A stretch of DNA of 5,023 bases, from NCBI GenBank assembly GCA_034007295.1, contig JAVERC010000089.1:1-5023 (forward strand), read 5' to 3'. Positions 1 through 4,990 of this stretch are shown here, in pieces. The position numbers and the translations under genes were made by a program. Within the stretch, counting starts at the first letter, position 1. Every line of letters starts with the position of its first letter. The stretch comes from JACKCP01 sp034007295. Its GTDB lineage: Bacteria > Desulfobacterota > Desulfobacteria > Desulfobacterales > JACKCP01. The notes below the pieces were generated by a model. The model worked only from the letters and a program-made list of their open reading frames with translations. It had not been told where the DNA came from and made no database searches.

Positions 1-1
1 T

Positions 2-90
2 AAGCTCCGGATTTGAGCGTTTTGATTTTGATTCCATTTTTACAAGCCTCCATGGTTTTATTTTTCATGGCTTGTATTATACTGGAGCTT
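2..90. repeat. Nested imperfect inverted repeat, possible degenerate attC
   Basis: Outer arms at 2-8 (AAGCTCC) and 84-90 (GGAGCTT) are perfect complements. Inner arms at 42-54 and 66-75 (ACAAGCC, ATG / CAT, GGCTTGT) pair with a 3-nt bulge on the left arm. The position just upstream of the first small gene and the nested arms resemble an integron attC site, but no GTTRRRY-like core follows the right arm at the expected distance and the left core would lie outside the window. The same stretch is also open in frame +1 (4-102, hydrophobic translation, TAG at 103-105), so it may instead be a decayed 5' part of the following gene. Confidence 0.3.
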
Positions 91-105
91 TTTATACTTT
101 TGTAG

Positions 106-576
106 ATGGGGTTTATTGAGCGCTTACTTTTCAAAATCAAAATTTGTTTTTTCTTCATACATGTCAGCTCTCATTTTTTACTGAATATATCAGTTTTTAG
201 TTTACTGACACAGAATTTTGAACATCCTCTTTATCGATTATATGAGAGGGAAAAACTGGCTTTTTTAAATCCTTTAATTCTTGTACTTATGCTATCTGTA
301 GTTATTTGTTCGGAATATATTGGATTTTATTCATTGAATGATGAAGGATTTGGCTTTGATATTTTTCTTTATTATCCATTTGATTTTGCCCTATTAATAC
401 TTTAATTTATTATTTTTGTTTCTGGTTCAATTAAAACATATTCCAAAAAAACAAGGACGGTGTTAATAAATTTTTTGATAATAACTGGAATGTCAGTGCT
501 TTGGAGTGTTTTCTGGTTTATTATAACCTTTGTGGTCCTTGGTTCAGTTCATTTTAGTTTAGGTGGTAAGCTTTAA
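106..576 (+). pseudogene. Multi-pass membrane protein with in-frame stop (cassette 1)
   Basis: The reading frame from ATG 106 is closed by TAA at 403-405 after 99 codons. The same frame then stays open for another 56 codons to TAA 574-576, and that continuation reads as a convincing membrane protein (GSIKTYSKKTRT, then a Trp/Phe/Ile-rich helix). Hydrophobic segments lie at about residues 11-34, 53-75, 84-106 and 119-146; the stop at codon 100 falls inside the third. The simplest reading is one gene of about 156 codons inactivated by a nonsense mutation, or a stop that is a sequencing error. The start is uncertain: TAG directly precedes ATG 106, no good Shine-Dalgarno is seen, and the hydrophobic frame +1 stretch at 4-102 may be an older 5' part. 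I do not recognise a family. Confidence 0.5.
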
Positions 577-603
577 TTGTATACTTGTAATCAATTGACT
601 ATT

Positions 604-672
604 TTATAACATATCAATTCACCTGACCCCAAGGCCTGGCGGCTCTTGGGTCAGGTGATTTCAGAGTTGGGT
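604..672 (+). other. attC recombination site of cassette 1
   Basis: The arms 619-633 (TCACCTGACCCCAAG) and 645-658 (CTTGGGTCAGGTGA) pair over 14 bp with one extra C in the left arm; such an unpaired base is the usual polarity mark of attC. Outside the arms, a left core-like TTATAAC (604-610) and a right core GTTGGGT (666-672) lie at nearly equal distances (8 and 7 nt). GTTGGGT fits the GTTRRRY consensus exactly. The central spacer is 634-644. The absence of a T-run after the stem argues against an intrinsic terminator. The left core matches RYYYAAC only in its last four bases. Confidence 0.68.
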
Positions 673-1190
673 TGCAGAAAGTTATTATCAAAAATATTTT
701 TTACTTTATCACTTTTTTTATCTTTTTATTCTCTACTCCATTATTAGCAGAGAATAATTTAATTGATTTTCGGCTAGCTCATAAAGTAAAACAGATAAAT
801 ACTGTTCATTTTAAGGACAATAATGGTTTTGATACTTTTGTTGAAAAAACTTCAATTATTACATTGGCTGATATAGAAACAGTTAATGTAAAAGTCGAAA
901 AGTCTAAACTTCCTTTTTATTTAGAACTTGCTGCAAAAATGAAAGGTCTTAAATCAACAGACAAAACTGTTTCTCTAAAAATAATATTCAATGAAAATGG
1001 GACTGTTAAATTAGCAAATGTTACCTCTCAAAATATTGGCAAAAGATTAGCTATTTTTGTTAAAAATGAATTTATTATAGCCCCTGAGATTATTGAAGAA
1101 ATAAAATTAGGTAAAGCACTTATAGCAACTCATTGGAATGAAGAAGATACAAAAAAAATTCAAAATCTTTTGGATAAAGACCGCAATTAA
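672..1190 (+). CDS. Secreted SecDF P1-head-domain-like protein (cassette 2)
   Basis: This is a 172-residue protein with a clear signal peptide: basic start (KVIIK), hydrophobic core at about 9-20, and a likely cleavage after STPLLA at residue 26. The rest resembles the head subdomain of the periplasmic P1 domain of the translocase subunit SecD: a TSIITLADIETVNV segment (60-73), then a beta-strand plus N-E-N-G turn (101-110), the core NIGKRLAIFVKNEFIIAP (121-138), and LGKALIATHW followed by a helix (146-167). In SecD this subdomain contacts preproteins during export; here it stands alone without membrane helices, so the function is unknown, probably periplasmic. The start is TTG 672, overlapping the last base of the upstream core site; no later ATG would keep the signal peptide, and no strong Shine-Dalgarno is visible. 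The gene is markedly AT-rich. Its stop codon lies inside the left arm of the next attC. Confidence 0.8.
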   Translation: MQKVIIKNIFYFITFFIFLFSTPLLAENNLIDFRLAHKVKQINTVHFKDNNGFDTFVEKTSIITLADIETVNVKVEKSKLPFYLELAAKMKGLKSTDKTVSLKIIFNENGTVKLANVTSQNIGKRLAIFVKNEFIIAPEIIEEIKLGKALIATHWNEEDTKKIQNLLDKDRN

Positions 1191-1264
1191 AGGCGAGCGA
1201 CCTTTTGTAGAAGACTTCTAAGGTGGTCGCTCGCTTTTAATTGCAGGTTATCTTAACATTATAG
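1183..1264 (+). other. attC-like site of cassette 2 with degenerate cores
   Basis: The arms 1183-1202 and 1225-1244 are 20 nt each and complementary except for one position; both read GCAATTAAA(R)GCGAGCGACC in the left-arm sense. CC at 1181-1182 can extend the pairing to GG 1246-1247 with A1245 unpaired. The right flank aligns well with that of the next attC (TAAYTGCA, TTAT, AAC, then the core), which identifies A1258-TTATAG as the right core, with A in place of the expected G. No canonical AAC-type left core is found; GGATAAA at 1172-1178 inside the gene is the nearest candidate. The spacer holds a small palindrome AGAAG-A-CTTCT (1209-1219). Confidence 0.6.
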
Positions 1265-1274
1265 CTAAGGACAT

Positions 1275-1646
1275 ATGAGGAAAACAACTTTATATATTTC
1301 AGTGTTGTCTATAATATTCACAGGGCTTTTAGTTTACTCTGGTTTTAAGCTTGGTAACGCATACTCACGTATTGAGGATGGCATTATCAACGAAATGTGG
1401 CTGAAACGTCAGCGGGATTTTTTGGTGAAGCTCCCAGCTCTTATGCTGAAAACTGGAAATAAGGAAAGCCTTTTAAGGTTGCTGAAGGATCAATATCCCA
1501 ATACAGAGATTATAGAATACCAGAAAGGTATTCTTTTCCCTCCGCTTCTTTTGGAATTTGATTCAACTGGCAATAGAATAGTAAATATCCGAAAGCTGGC
1601 AATGGAAAAGCATGAAACGATATCAACGGCAGCAGATGATAGCTGA
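1275..1646 (+). CDS. Small single-pass membrane protein, unknown (cassette 3)
   Basis: This 123-residue protein has a basic N-terminus (MRK), one hydrophobic segment at about 5-24, and then a soluble remainder, so it is probably anchored by an uncleaved signal with the C-terminal part in the periplasm. The soluble part contains an amphipathic, charged helix (INEMWLKRQRDFLVKLPALML, about 38-58), a KESLLRLLKDQYP segment (63-75), and a hydrophobic stretch ILFPPLLLEF (86-95). The start ATG 1275 is preceded by AAGGA at 1267-1271, a rather short spacing of 3 nt, and lies 10 bases after the core site, as expected for a cassette. I recognise no family. Codon use is less AT-extreme than in the preceding cassette, in keeping with an independent origin. 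Confidence 0.72.
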   Translation: MRKTTLYISVLSIIFTGLLVYSGFKLGNAYSRIEDGIINEMWLKRQRDFLVKLPALMLKTGNKESLLRLLKDQYPNTEIIEYQKGILFPPLLLEFDSTGNRIVNIRKLAMEKHETISTAADDS

Positions 1647-1657
1647 GGCTCAGCTAT
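1639..1657. repeat. Perfect palindrome overlapping the stop of cassette 3
   Basis: ATAGCTGAG at 1639-1647 and CTCAGCTAT at 1649-1657 are perfect complements around a single central G. The TGA stop codon (1644-1646) lies inside. As RNA it would form a stem of about 8 bp with a 3-nt loop, but no T-run follows, so a Rho-independent terminator is not well supported. It is outside the core-to-core span of the attC that begins at 1678. Confidence 0.6.
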
Positions 1658-1677
1658 TATGCGTTAATTAATAGAAG

Positions 1678-1783
1678 GCTATAACCATCAAATGCACATC
1701 GACAGTTAAAGGTGTGCAATCTTTTTTAGAAAAACCCAAAAGTTGTCGCGTGCCTTTAACTGCAAATTATTTAAACGTTAGCA
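1678..1783 (+). other. attC recombination site of cassette 3
   Basis: The left core GCTATAAC (1678-1685) is the exact reverse complement of G plus TTATAGC, the first bases of this same cassette (1259-1265); this is the relation expected because the two were joined in the excised circle. The right core is GTTAGCA (1777-1783). The arms CAGTTAAAGG (1703-1712) and CCTTTAACTG (1753-1762) pair perfectly over 10 bp, and the pairing continues inward with wobble-type and bulged positions. A TGCA motif is shared by both outer flanks. The arms are related in sequence to those of the previous site (CARTTAAAGG), so the two attC sites belong to one family. Confidence 0.75.
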
Positions 1784-1792
1784 GGAAAAATA

Positions 1793-2101
1793 ATGAATAA
1801 AGAGAAGTTCAAAATACGGGACATATTGCTATACGCTTCAATTTTTTTATTCTGGATTATCAGTCCAGGTATCTATCTCTACTTTAGGGATGGTTTTGTA
1901 AGCAAGGCTTCAAAACCAGATATTTTGGTAGTATGTATTTTAATTGTAGGTGCTCTTTTTCACTCTGGAATATTGACGATCAAAAATGATGAAAATTCAA
2001 ACTCTTTTTTGAAATCCTATTTTAACACTTTATTATTTTTTGTCGGAATTATATTATTTTCAGTTTTCTTTGGCGTTACGGTCCAATTTCTATTTATATA
2101 A
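1793..2101 (+). CDS. Three-helix membrane protein, unknown (cassette 4)
   Basis: This 102-residue protein starts with a positively charged N-terminus (MNKEKFKIRD) followed by hydrophobic segments at about 11-31, 43-62 and 78-101; the last runs to the C-terminus. The linkers are short and charged (FRDGFVSKASKPD, IKNDENSN). The start ATG 1793 has a good Shine-Dalgarno AGGA at 1783-1786, 6 nt away, and lies 9 bases after the core site GTTAGCA, the standard layout for the first codon of a cassette. No family is recognised. The gene seems intact, but its own attC should follow the stop and is not there: the IS21-type left end begins within about 7 bases. Without an attC the cassette could not be excised. 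Confidence 0.7.
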   Translation: MNKEKFKIRDILLYASIFLFWIISPGIYLYFRDGFVSKASKPDILVVCILIVGALFHSGILTIKNDENSNSFLKSYFNTLLFFVGIILFSVFFGVTVQFLFI

Positions 2102-2122
2102 GCATAGTGGTTTTGGTACCCT

Positions 2123-2170
2123 AAAATTGACCCACTAAAACATAAAATTACAGCTGAAAATTGACTCACC
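2123..2170 (+). repeat. IS21-type terminal direct repeats
   Basis: The two copies at 2123-2136 and 2157-2170 share AAAATTGAC-CAC with differences at only two positions (C/T at the tenth base and T/C at the last). Multiple repeated binding sites of this type near the ends are a known property of the IS21 family, where the IstA transposase binds. Confidence 0.65.
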
Positions 2171-2216
2171 CAAAGAAAACTTCTGATAATCTGAAAATAT
2201 ACAAAGGCCAGATATC

Positions 2217-2436
2217 ATGAGAGATGACATGATAAACGTAGATCAATATGAATACATAAGAACAGCCCATAGAATCTATGATAAAAAAATCAGGGAAATT
2301 GCAAAAGAAACCTGACATTCAAGAAATACAATAAGAAAAGCCTTAAGGAAAGAATACATAGGGTACTTGGAAAGACAAAATCAGCCTTATCCTGTATTGG
2401 AGAAAATAATTATTGGACAAAACTAAAGAATGGCTG
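2217..2436 (+). pseudogene. istA: IS21-family transposase IstA, N-terminal fragment
   Basis: From ATG 2217 the translation reads as the start of IstA: INVDQYEYIRTAHRIYDKKI, then REIAKET, a stop codon TGA (2313-2315) where the family has Gly (ETGH/ETGHSR context), then HSRNTIRKALRKEY and a QPYPVLEK segment. This is the N-terminal helix-turn-helix region that binds the element's ends. After residue 66 the frame is lost: a +1 shift at about 2415 restores DKTKEWL (2416-2436), which fits the family's IID-WL segment. The in-frame continuation would end at TAA 2424-2426. The catalytic DDE domain is absent. Two inactivating lesions plus the deletion make it a clear pseudogene. Confidence 0.8.
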
Positions 2437-2602
2437 GTGAAATATTTTTCCCCTGCATAGATCTGCCTTTCATATGCATGGAAAAAGCAGTAAAAATCAA
2501 TTATATGGACTGAAACAATTTCGCTCTGATCCGGGCTTCAGTAGTTTTCTAAGAGTCTGATTTTGTCCAGATGCATCAGATGCAATTAAAAGGAGCTTTA
2601 TC
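2437..2602 (+). promoter_or_regulatory. Upstream region of the GFA-type gene with palindrome and RBS
   Basis: No gene is seen here, and no matching right end of the IS21 relic. A 13-bp palindrome TGCATC-A-GATGCA lies at 2572-2584, seven bases before the ribosome binding site AGGAG (2591-2595). The latter is 7 nt from ATG 2603 and fixes that start. The palindrome could be an operator or a chance repeat; I cannot point to a convincing -35/-10 pair. Confidence 0.35.
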
Positions 2603-3007
2603 ATGAGTAAAAAAACAGGATCGTGTCTTTGCGGAGAAGTAACTTTTGAAATAGACGGAGATTTTGACAGTTTTTATCTCTGCCATTGCAGCCGATGCAG
2701 AAAAGATACAGGCTCGGCCCACGGAGCCAACCTTTTTTCTTCTTCAGCCACACTGGAATGGTTATCTGGAAAGGACAAAGTAAGAAACTTCACCCTTGGT
2801 TCAACTCAGCACAGCAGATCATTCTGCTCGGTTTGTGGCTCTGCATTGCCAAACATTCAAATGGAAGGAAAACTTCTGGTAGTCCCTGCAGGAAGTCTTG
2901 ATTGTGATTTATCAATCAATCCGACAGCCCACATTTTTGTTTCAGACAAGGCAAACTGGGATAACAATCTTCATAAAATCCCTAAGATTGATACTTTGCC
3001 ATTATAA
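2603..3007 (+). CDS. GFA / CENP-V-type zinc-binding family protein
   Basis: This 134-residue cytoplasmic protein belongs to the family named after glutathione-dependent formaldehyde-activating enzyme (Gfa). It shows all the family's cysteine motifs: CLCGEV (Cys8, Cys10), CHCSRCRK (Cys27, Cys29, Cys32) and FCSVCGSALP (Cys75, Cys78), which bind two zinc ions in characterised members. VVPAGSLD (about 93-100) is the typical strand after the last zinc motif, and AHIFVSDKANW (109-119) the usual C-terminal signature. The length is normal for a single-domain member and the frame is intact. Most bacterial members have no known substrate, and a catalytic role in glutathione-formaldehyde adduct formation has been disputed even for the founding enzyme, so no specific reaction is assigned. 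The gene stands alone, with its own Shine-Dalgarno. Confidence 0.92.
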   Translation: MSKKTGSCLCGEVTFEIDGDFDSFYLCHCSRCRKDTGSAHGANLFSSSATLEWLSGKDKVRNFTLGSTQHSRSFCSVCGSALPNIQMEGKLLVVPAGSLDCDLSINPTAHIFVSDKANWDNNLHKIPKIDTLPL

Positions 3008-3048
3008 ACAAAAGAACATTCCATATCCGGCCGCAGTCAAGTGTACTC

Positions 3049-3088
3049 AAAAAGGTGAATCTGTTTCATAACTTCTGAAACCTTTTTA
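3049..3088. terminator. Possible weak terminator hairpin after the GFA-type gene
   Basis: GTTTCA (3063-3068) and TGAAAC (3076-3081) form a 6-bp stem with a 7-nt loop, followed by C and five Ts. An alternative outer stem pairs AAAAAGGT (3049-3056) with ACCTTTTT (3080-3087). Both stems are AT-rich, so termination would be weak. The A-run on the left could serve the opposite strand, that is, the end of the GyrI-like relic. Confidence 0.35.
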
Positions 3089-3136
3089 AACTCAGTTCCT
3101 GACAGGGCCGGACTTTTACAGATATTTGGTAAATTT

Positions 3137-3406
3137 TCAGTTCTTTTTCCACACTTCGTCAAAAAACTTTCCGGGAATATTATTAAAGGCAATATATTTT
3201 ACAATGCCTGCAGGCTTGTCATATATTTCCATGACAGGATTTTCCGGGTATTTATTTTCTTAAATATATGATGAAAGTTTCGGATATACCTTAAATGCAC
3301 CCAATAAAACTGATATTTTGCCATTGTTTGGAAAACTGACTATTACAGCTTTTAAAGCAGTCAGCTCAGCTGTTTTGTATTTTTCCTTTAAAAACCCAAG
3401 ATTATT
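3137..3406 (-). pseudogene. GyrI-like domain protein, C-terminal remnant
   Basis: On the - strand a coding-like frame runs from about 3406 down to TGA 3139-3137 with one in-frame TAA at 3262-3260. The translation has the C-terminal half of GyrI-like (effector-binding fold) proteins: FLKEKYKTAELTALKAVIVS, then NNGKISVLLG, FKVYPKLSSYI, the stop, ENKYPENPVMEIYDKPAGI and a final VWKKN. VYPKLSSYI-ENKYP and PVMEIYDKP match the family's usual order, and the stop replaces one residue of a helix, so this was once a single gene. The N-terminal half is missing: upstream the frame meets TAG at 3436-3434 with no family match. These domains bind small molecules or, in E. coli SbmC/GyrI, DNA gyrase; nothing can be said of this one's ligand. 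About 90 codons of a family usually near 150-220 remain. Confidence 0.65.
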
Positions 3407-3479
3407 TATTTTATGGGCGGAATAATTTATTCTCTATTGTTGACTCACATCAAGAATAACTGATAAAGCCCAAGATGAG

Positions 3480-3550
3480 TTGTGATTTAAAATTGCAAAG
3501 TTAAGATTATAAAAAATTTATTTTAAGGTTTTTTAAATTATTGCAGGAGA
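3480..3550 (+). promoter_or_regulatory. Candidate promoter and RBS of the permease gene
   Basis: TTGTGA (3480-3485) and TAAGAT (3502-3507) are separated by 16 bp and could form a sigma-70-type promoter, though in such AT-rich DNA this is weak evidence. The ribosome binding site AGGAGA (3545-3550) is clear, 5 nt from AGGAG to ATG 3555. I see no riboswitch-like structure here; in particular no conserved purine-riboswitch arms were noticed. Confidence 0.3.
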
Positions 3551-3554
3551 CCTA

Positions 3555-4838
3555 ATGAACCAGATTAAAATCAAATATGCACTTGATGAAAAACCGCCCC
3601 TATACAAAACACTTATTTTCGGCATGCAATGGCTGGCTATAACAGCTGCATCAATTGTTATTATAGGTAAAGTACTAGCAGGCCTTCATTTTGATGCTTT
3701 GGCAAGGCAAATTCTTTATATGCAGAAATTATTTTTTATTATGGGTTTTTCTCTGTTTCTTCAAATCTTTATAGGCCATAAAATGCCTCTTATAACAGGG
3801 CCGGCAACAGTTTTGCTTGTAGGAATTCTTGCCGGAGCAGACAGAGATATAAATGCCATATATACAACTATTGCAATCGGAGGTGTTTTCCAGGCCGTGC
3901 TCAGTATAACAGGACTGTTTTCAAAAATTTCTCGCTATTTTACTTCCAGAGCTGTTGCTGCAATACTTATGCTTATTGCACTTACAATAACTCCTACAAT
4001 TCTAAATCTAATTGTAAATGCAAAAAACATTGAAACATCTGTTTTCAATCTTTTGTTTGCTCTTTGTTTTTTTATGTCAATGATTGCTGCTGACAGGCTT
4101 CTTCCTGGAATATGGAAAGCTACAATGATAGTATGGGCAGTAATTGCAGGAACTCTTTTGTACATAACAATAAAACCTCCTGAAATTTTCGTTAACGGCA
4201 AAGAGCTTGGATTTTTGGCACATTTCTTTTCGGATCTCACTTTAAAGCCTGCATTTGACCTAGGTCTTCTTATATCTTTTTTTATTTGCTTTATAGCACT
4301 TTCGATAAACGATCTTGGCTCAATTCAAGCTATAGGCAAAATGATAAACCCTTCTAAAATGGAACAAAGAGTTTCTTCTGGTATAACTATAAGTGGCATT
4401 TCAAATATACTTGCAGGATTTTTTGGTGTTATAGGATCTGTTAACTTTTCCATGAGTGCAGGCATAATTGCCGATAACGGCAATGCCTCAAGATTTACAA
4501 TGATTCCAACAAGCATCAGCCTTATTATTATAGCTTTTTCTCCGGCTATTGTTGCCTTTTCCTGGAATGTTCCTTCAGTTGTTGTTGGAGTTCTTCTTCT
4601 TTACATAATGTGCACACAATTATCAGCCGGAATGATGGTAGCATTTAGTCAGGATGGATTTTCCTTTCAGGACGGACTTGTTCTTGGAATTCCAATTATG
4701 ATAAGCATTCTTGTTTCCTACCTTCCAGTTGAAATTAAATCGGCATTTCCCCCTATTTTTGTACCTGTGCTTGGAAACGGCTTTGTAATGGGAGTACTTG
4801 CCGTTCTTGCATTAGAGCATATTGTTTACAGAAAATAA
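3555..4838 (+). CDS. NCS2-family nucleobase permease (xanthine/uracil type)
   Basis: This 427-residue inner-membrane protein is a nucleobase:cation symporter-2 family member, presumed to import a purine or pyrimidine with a cation. It begins with the family's YALDEKPPL segment (8-16), has about 12-14 hydrophobic segments (for example 24-43, 56-74, 105-122, 133-154, 163-178, 186-205, 234-251, 279-294, 318-334, 341-361, 374-391, 400-422), and normal family length. LITGPATVLLVG (79-90) matches TM3. The TM8 substrate motif reads INDLGSIQAIG (251-261), with Asn252 where UraA and XanQ-type carriers have Glu. The TM10 region reads VNFSMSAGII (296-305), followed by ASRFTMIP. TM1 has GMQW instead of the common G-Q-H. 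The signatures suggest a divergent subfamily rather than a broken gene, since the frame and all helices are intact. The substrate cannot be told. The gene is monocistronic here. Confidence 0.9.
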   Translation: MNQIKIKYALDEKPPLYKTLIFGMQWLAITAASIVIIGKVLAGLHFDALARQILYMQKLFFIMGFSLFLQIFIGHKMPLITGPATVLLVGILAGADRDINAIYTTIAIGGVFQAVLSITGLFSKISRYFTSRAVAAILMLIALTITPTILNLIVNAKNIETSVFNLLFALCFFMSMIAADRLLPGIWKATMIVWAVIAGTLLYITIKPPEIFVNGKELGFLAHFFSDLTLKPAFDLGLLISFFICFIALSINDLGSIQAIGKMINPSKMEQRVSSGITISGISNILAGFFGVIGSVNFSMSAGIIADNGNASRFTMIPTSISLIIIAFSPAIVAFSWNVPSVVVGVLLLYIMCTQLSAGMMVAFSQDGFSFQDGLVLGIPIMISILVSYLPVEIKSAFPPIFVPVLGNGFVMGVLAVLALEHIVYRK

Positions 4839-4847
4839 GTTATAGTG

Positions 4848-4870
4848 CAAAATTGAATAAAAAAATTTTG
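4848..4870 (+). terminator. Weak AT-rich hairpin after the permease gene
   Basis: CAAAATT (4848-4854) and AATTTTG (4864-4870) are perfect complements with a 9-nt loop, ten bases after the permease stop codon. The stem has only one G-C pair and no clean T-run follows, so it is at best a weak terminator. Confidence 0.25.
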
Positions 4871-4906
4871 ATAATTAAAGATATATTTTTTAAACCTAAG
4901 TTGAGA

Positions 4907-4971
4907 GTTTCATATTTTTAAATTAACAAATTTTTAATGAATCAAGCTTATTACATTTAAAAATATGAAAC
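4907..4971. repeat. Perfect 17-bp inverted repeat with 31-nt spacer
   Basis: GTTTCATATTTTTAAAT at 4907-4923 is the exact reverse complement of 4955-4971. Weak similarity extends outward (TTGAGA on the left against the complement of CCCTGAG on the right). The spacer (4924-4954) codes for nothing. It may act as a terminator for the permease, as a small non-autonomous element with terminal repeats, or as part of a dispersed intergenic repeat; the sequence alone does not decide. Confidence 0.7.
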
Positions 4972-4990
4972 CCTGAGGGCTTTCCAATTT

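Larger units (their letters stand above)
604..2107 (+). mobile_element. Integron gene-cassette array (no integrase in window)
   Basis: Small + strand ORFs of unrelated character are separated by 70-105 bp imperfect inverted repeats with GTT-type core sites at their right ends. Each following ORF starts within about 20 bp of the core, which is typical of cassettes. Inferred cassettes: cassette 2 about 667-1258, cassette 3 about 1259-1777, cassette 4 from 1778 to the IS remnant at about 2108. Cassette 1 (the gene at 106-576) ends with the first attC; its left boundary is uncertain. No intI, attI or Pc promoter is present. The range given starts at the first attC that can be supported and ends where the IS21 remnant begins. 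Confidence 0.72.
2108..2436 (+). mobile_element. Degenerate left end of an IS21-family insertion sequence
   Basis: The segment begins with a likely tip at TGGTTTTGGTACCC (2108-2121), followed by two internal repeats of the kind found at IS21 ends, AAAATTGACCCACT (2123-2136) and AAAATTGACTCACC (2157-2170), spaced 34 bp apart. The transposase N-terminus starts at 2217. Homology fades near 2436. The rest of istA, all of istB and the right end are missing from the window, so this is a relic. Confidence 0.72.

Noticed and set aside
619..658. Strong GC-rich hairpin read as a Rho-independent terminator of cassette 1
   Set aside because: No T-run follows. The unpaired extra C and the paired core sites on both flanks fit an attC site better.
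604..1783. The repeated hairpins as a CRISPR array
   Set aside because: There are only three units, with spacing of about 500-600 bp, differing sequences, and genes between them; no regular repeat-spacer pattern exists.
2686..2901. A 71-codon + strand open frame inside the GFA-type gene
   Set aside because: It lies in another frame of a well-supported zinc-protein gene, has no start signal, and its translation is not protein-like.
3439..3451. TTGACTCACATC, similar to the IS21-type end repeat
   Set aside because: It is a short partial match in the same orientation as the left end rather than inverted, without the AAAA lead, so it is not a credible right end of the element.
3420..3545. A purine riboswitch before the nucleobase permease
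   Set aside because: I could not find the conserved loop and junction sequences; the stretch is low-complexity AT-rich DNA.
3935..4516. Two - strand open frames (3935-4240 and 4325-4516) inside the permease gene
   Set aside because: They are antisense shadows of a strongly recognised transporter and lack ribosome binding sites and family resemblance.
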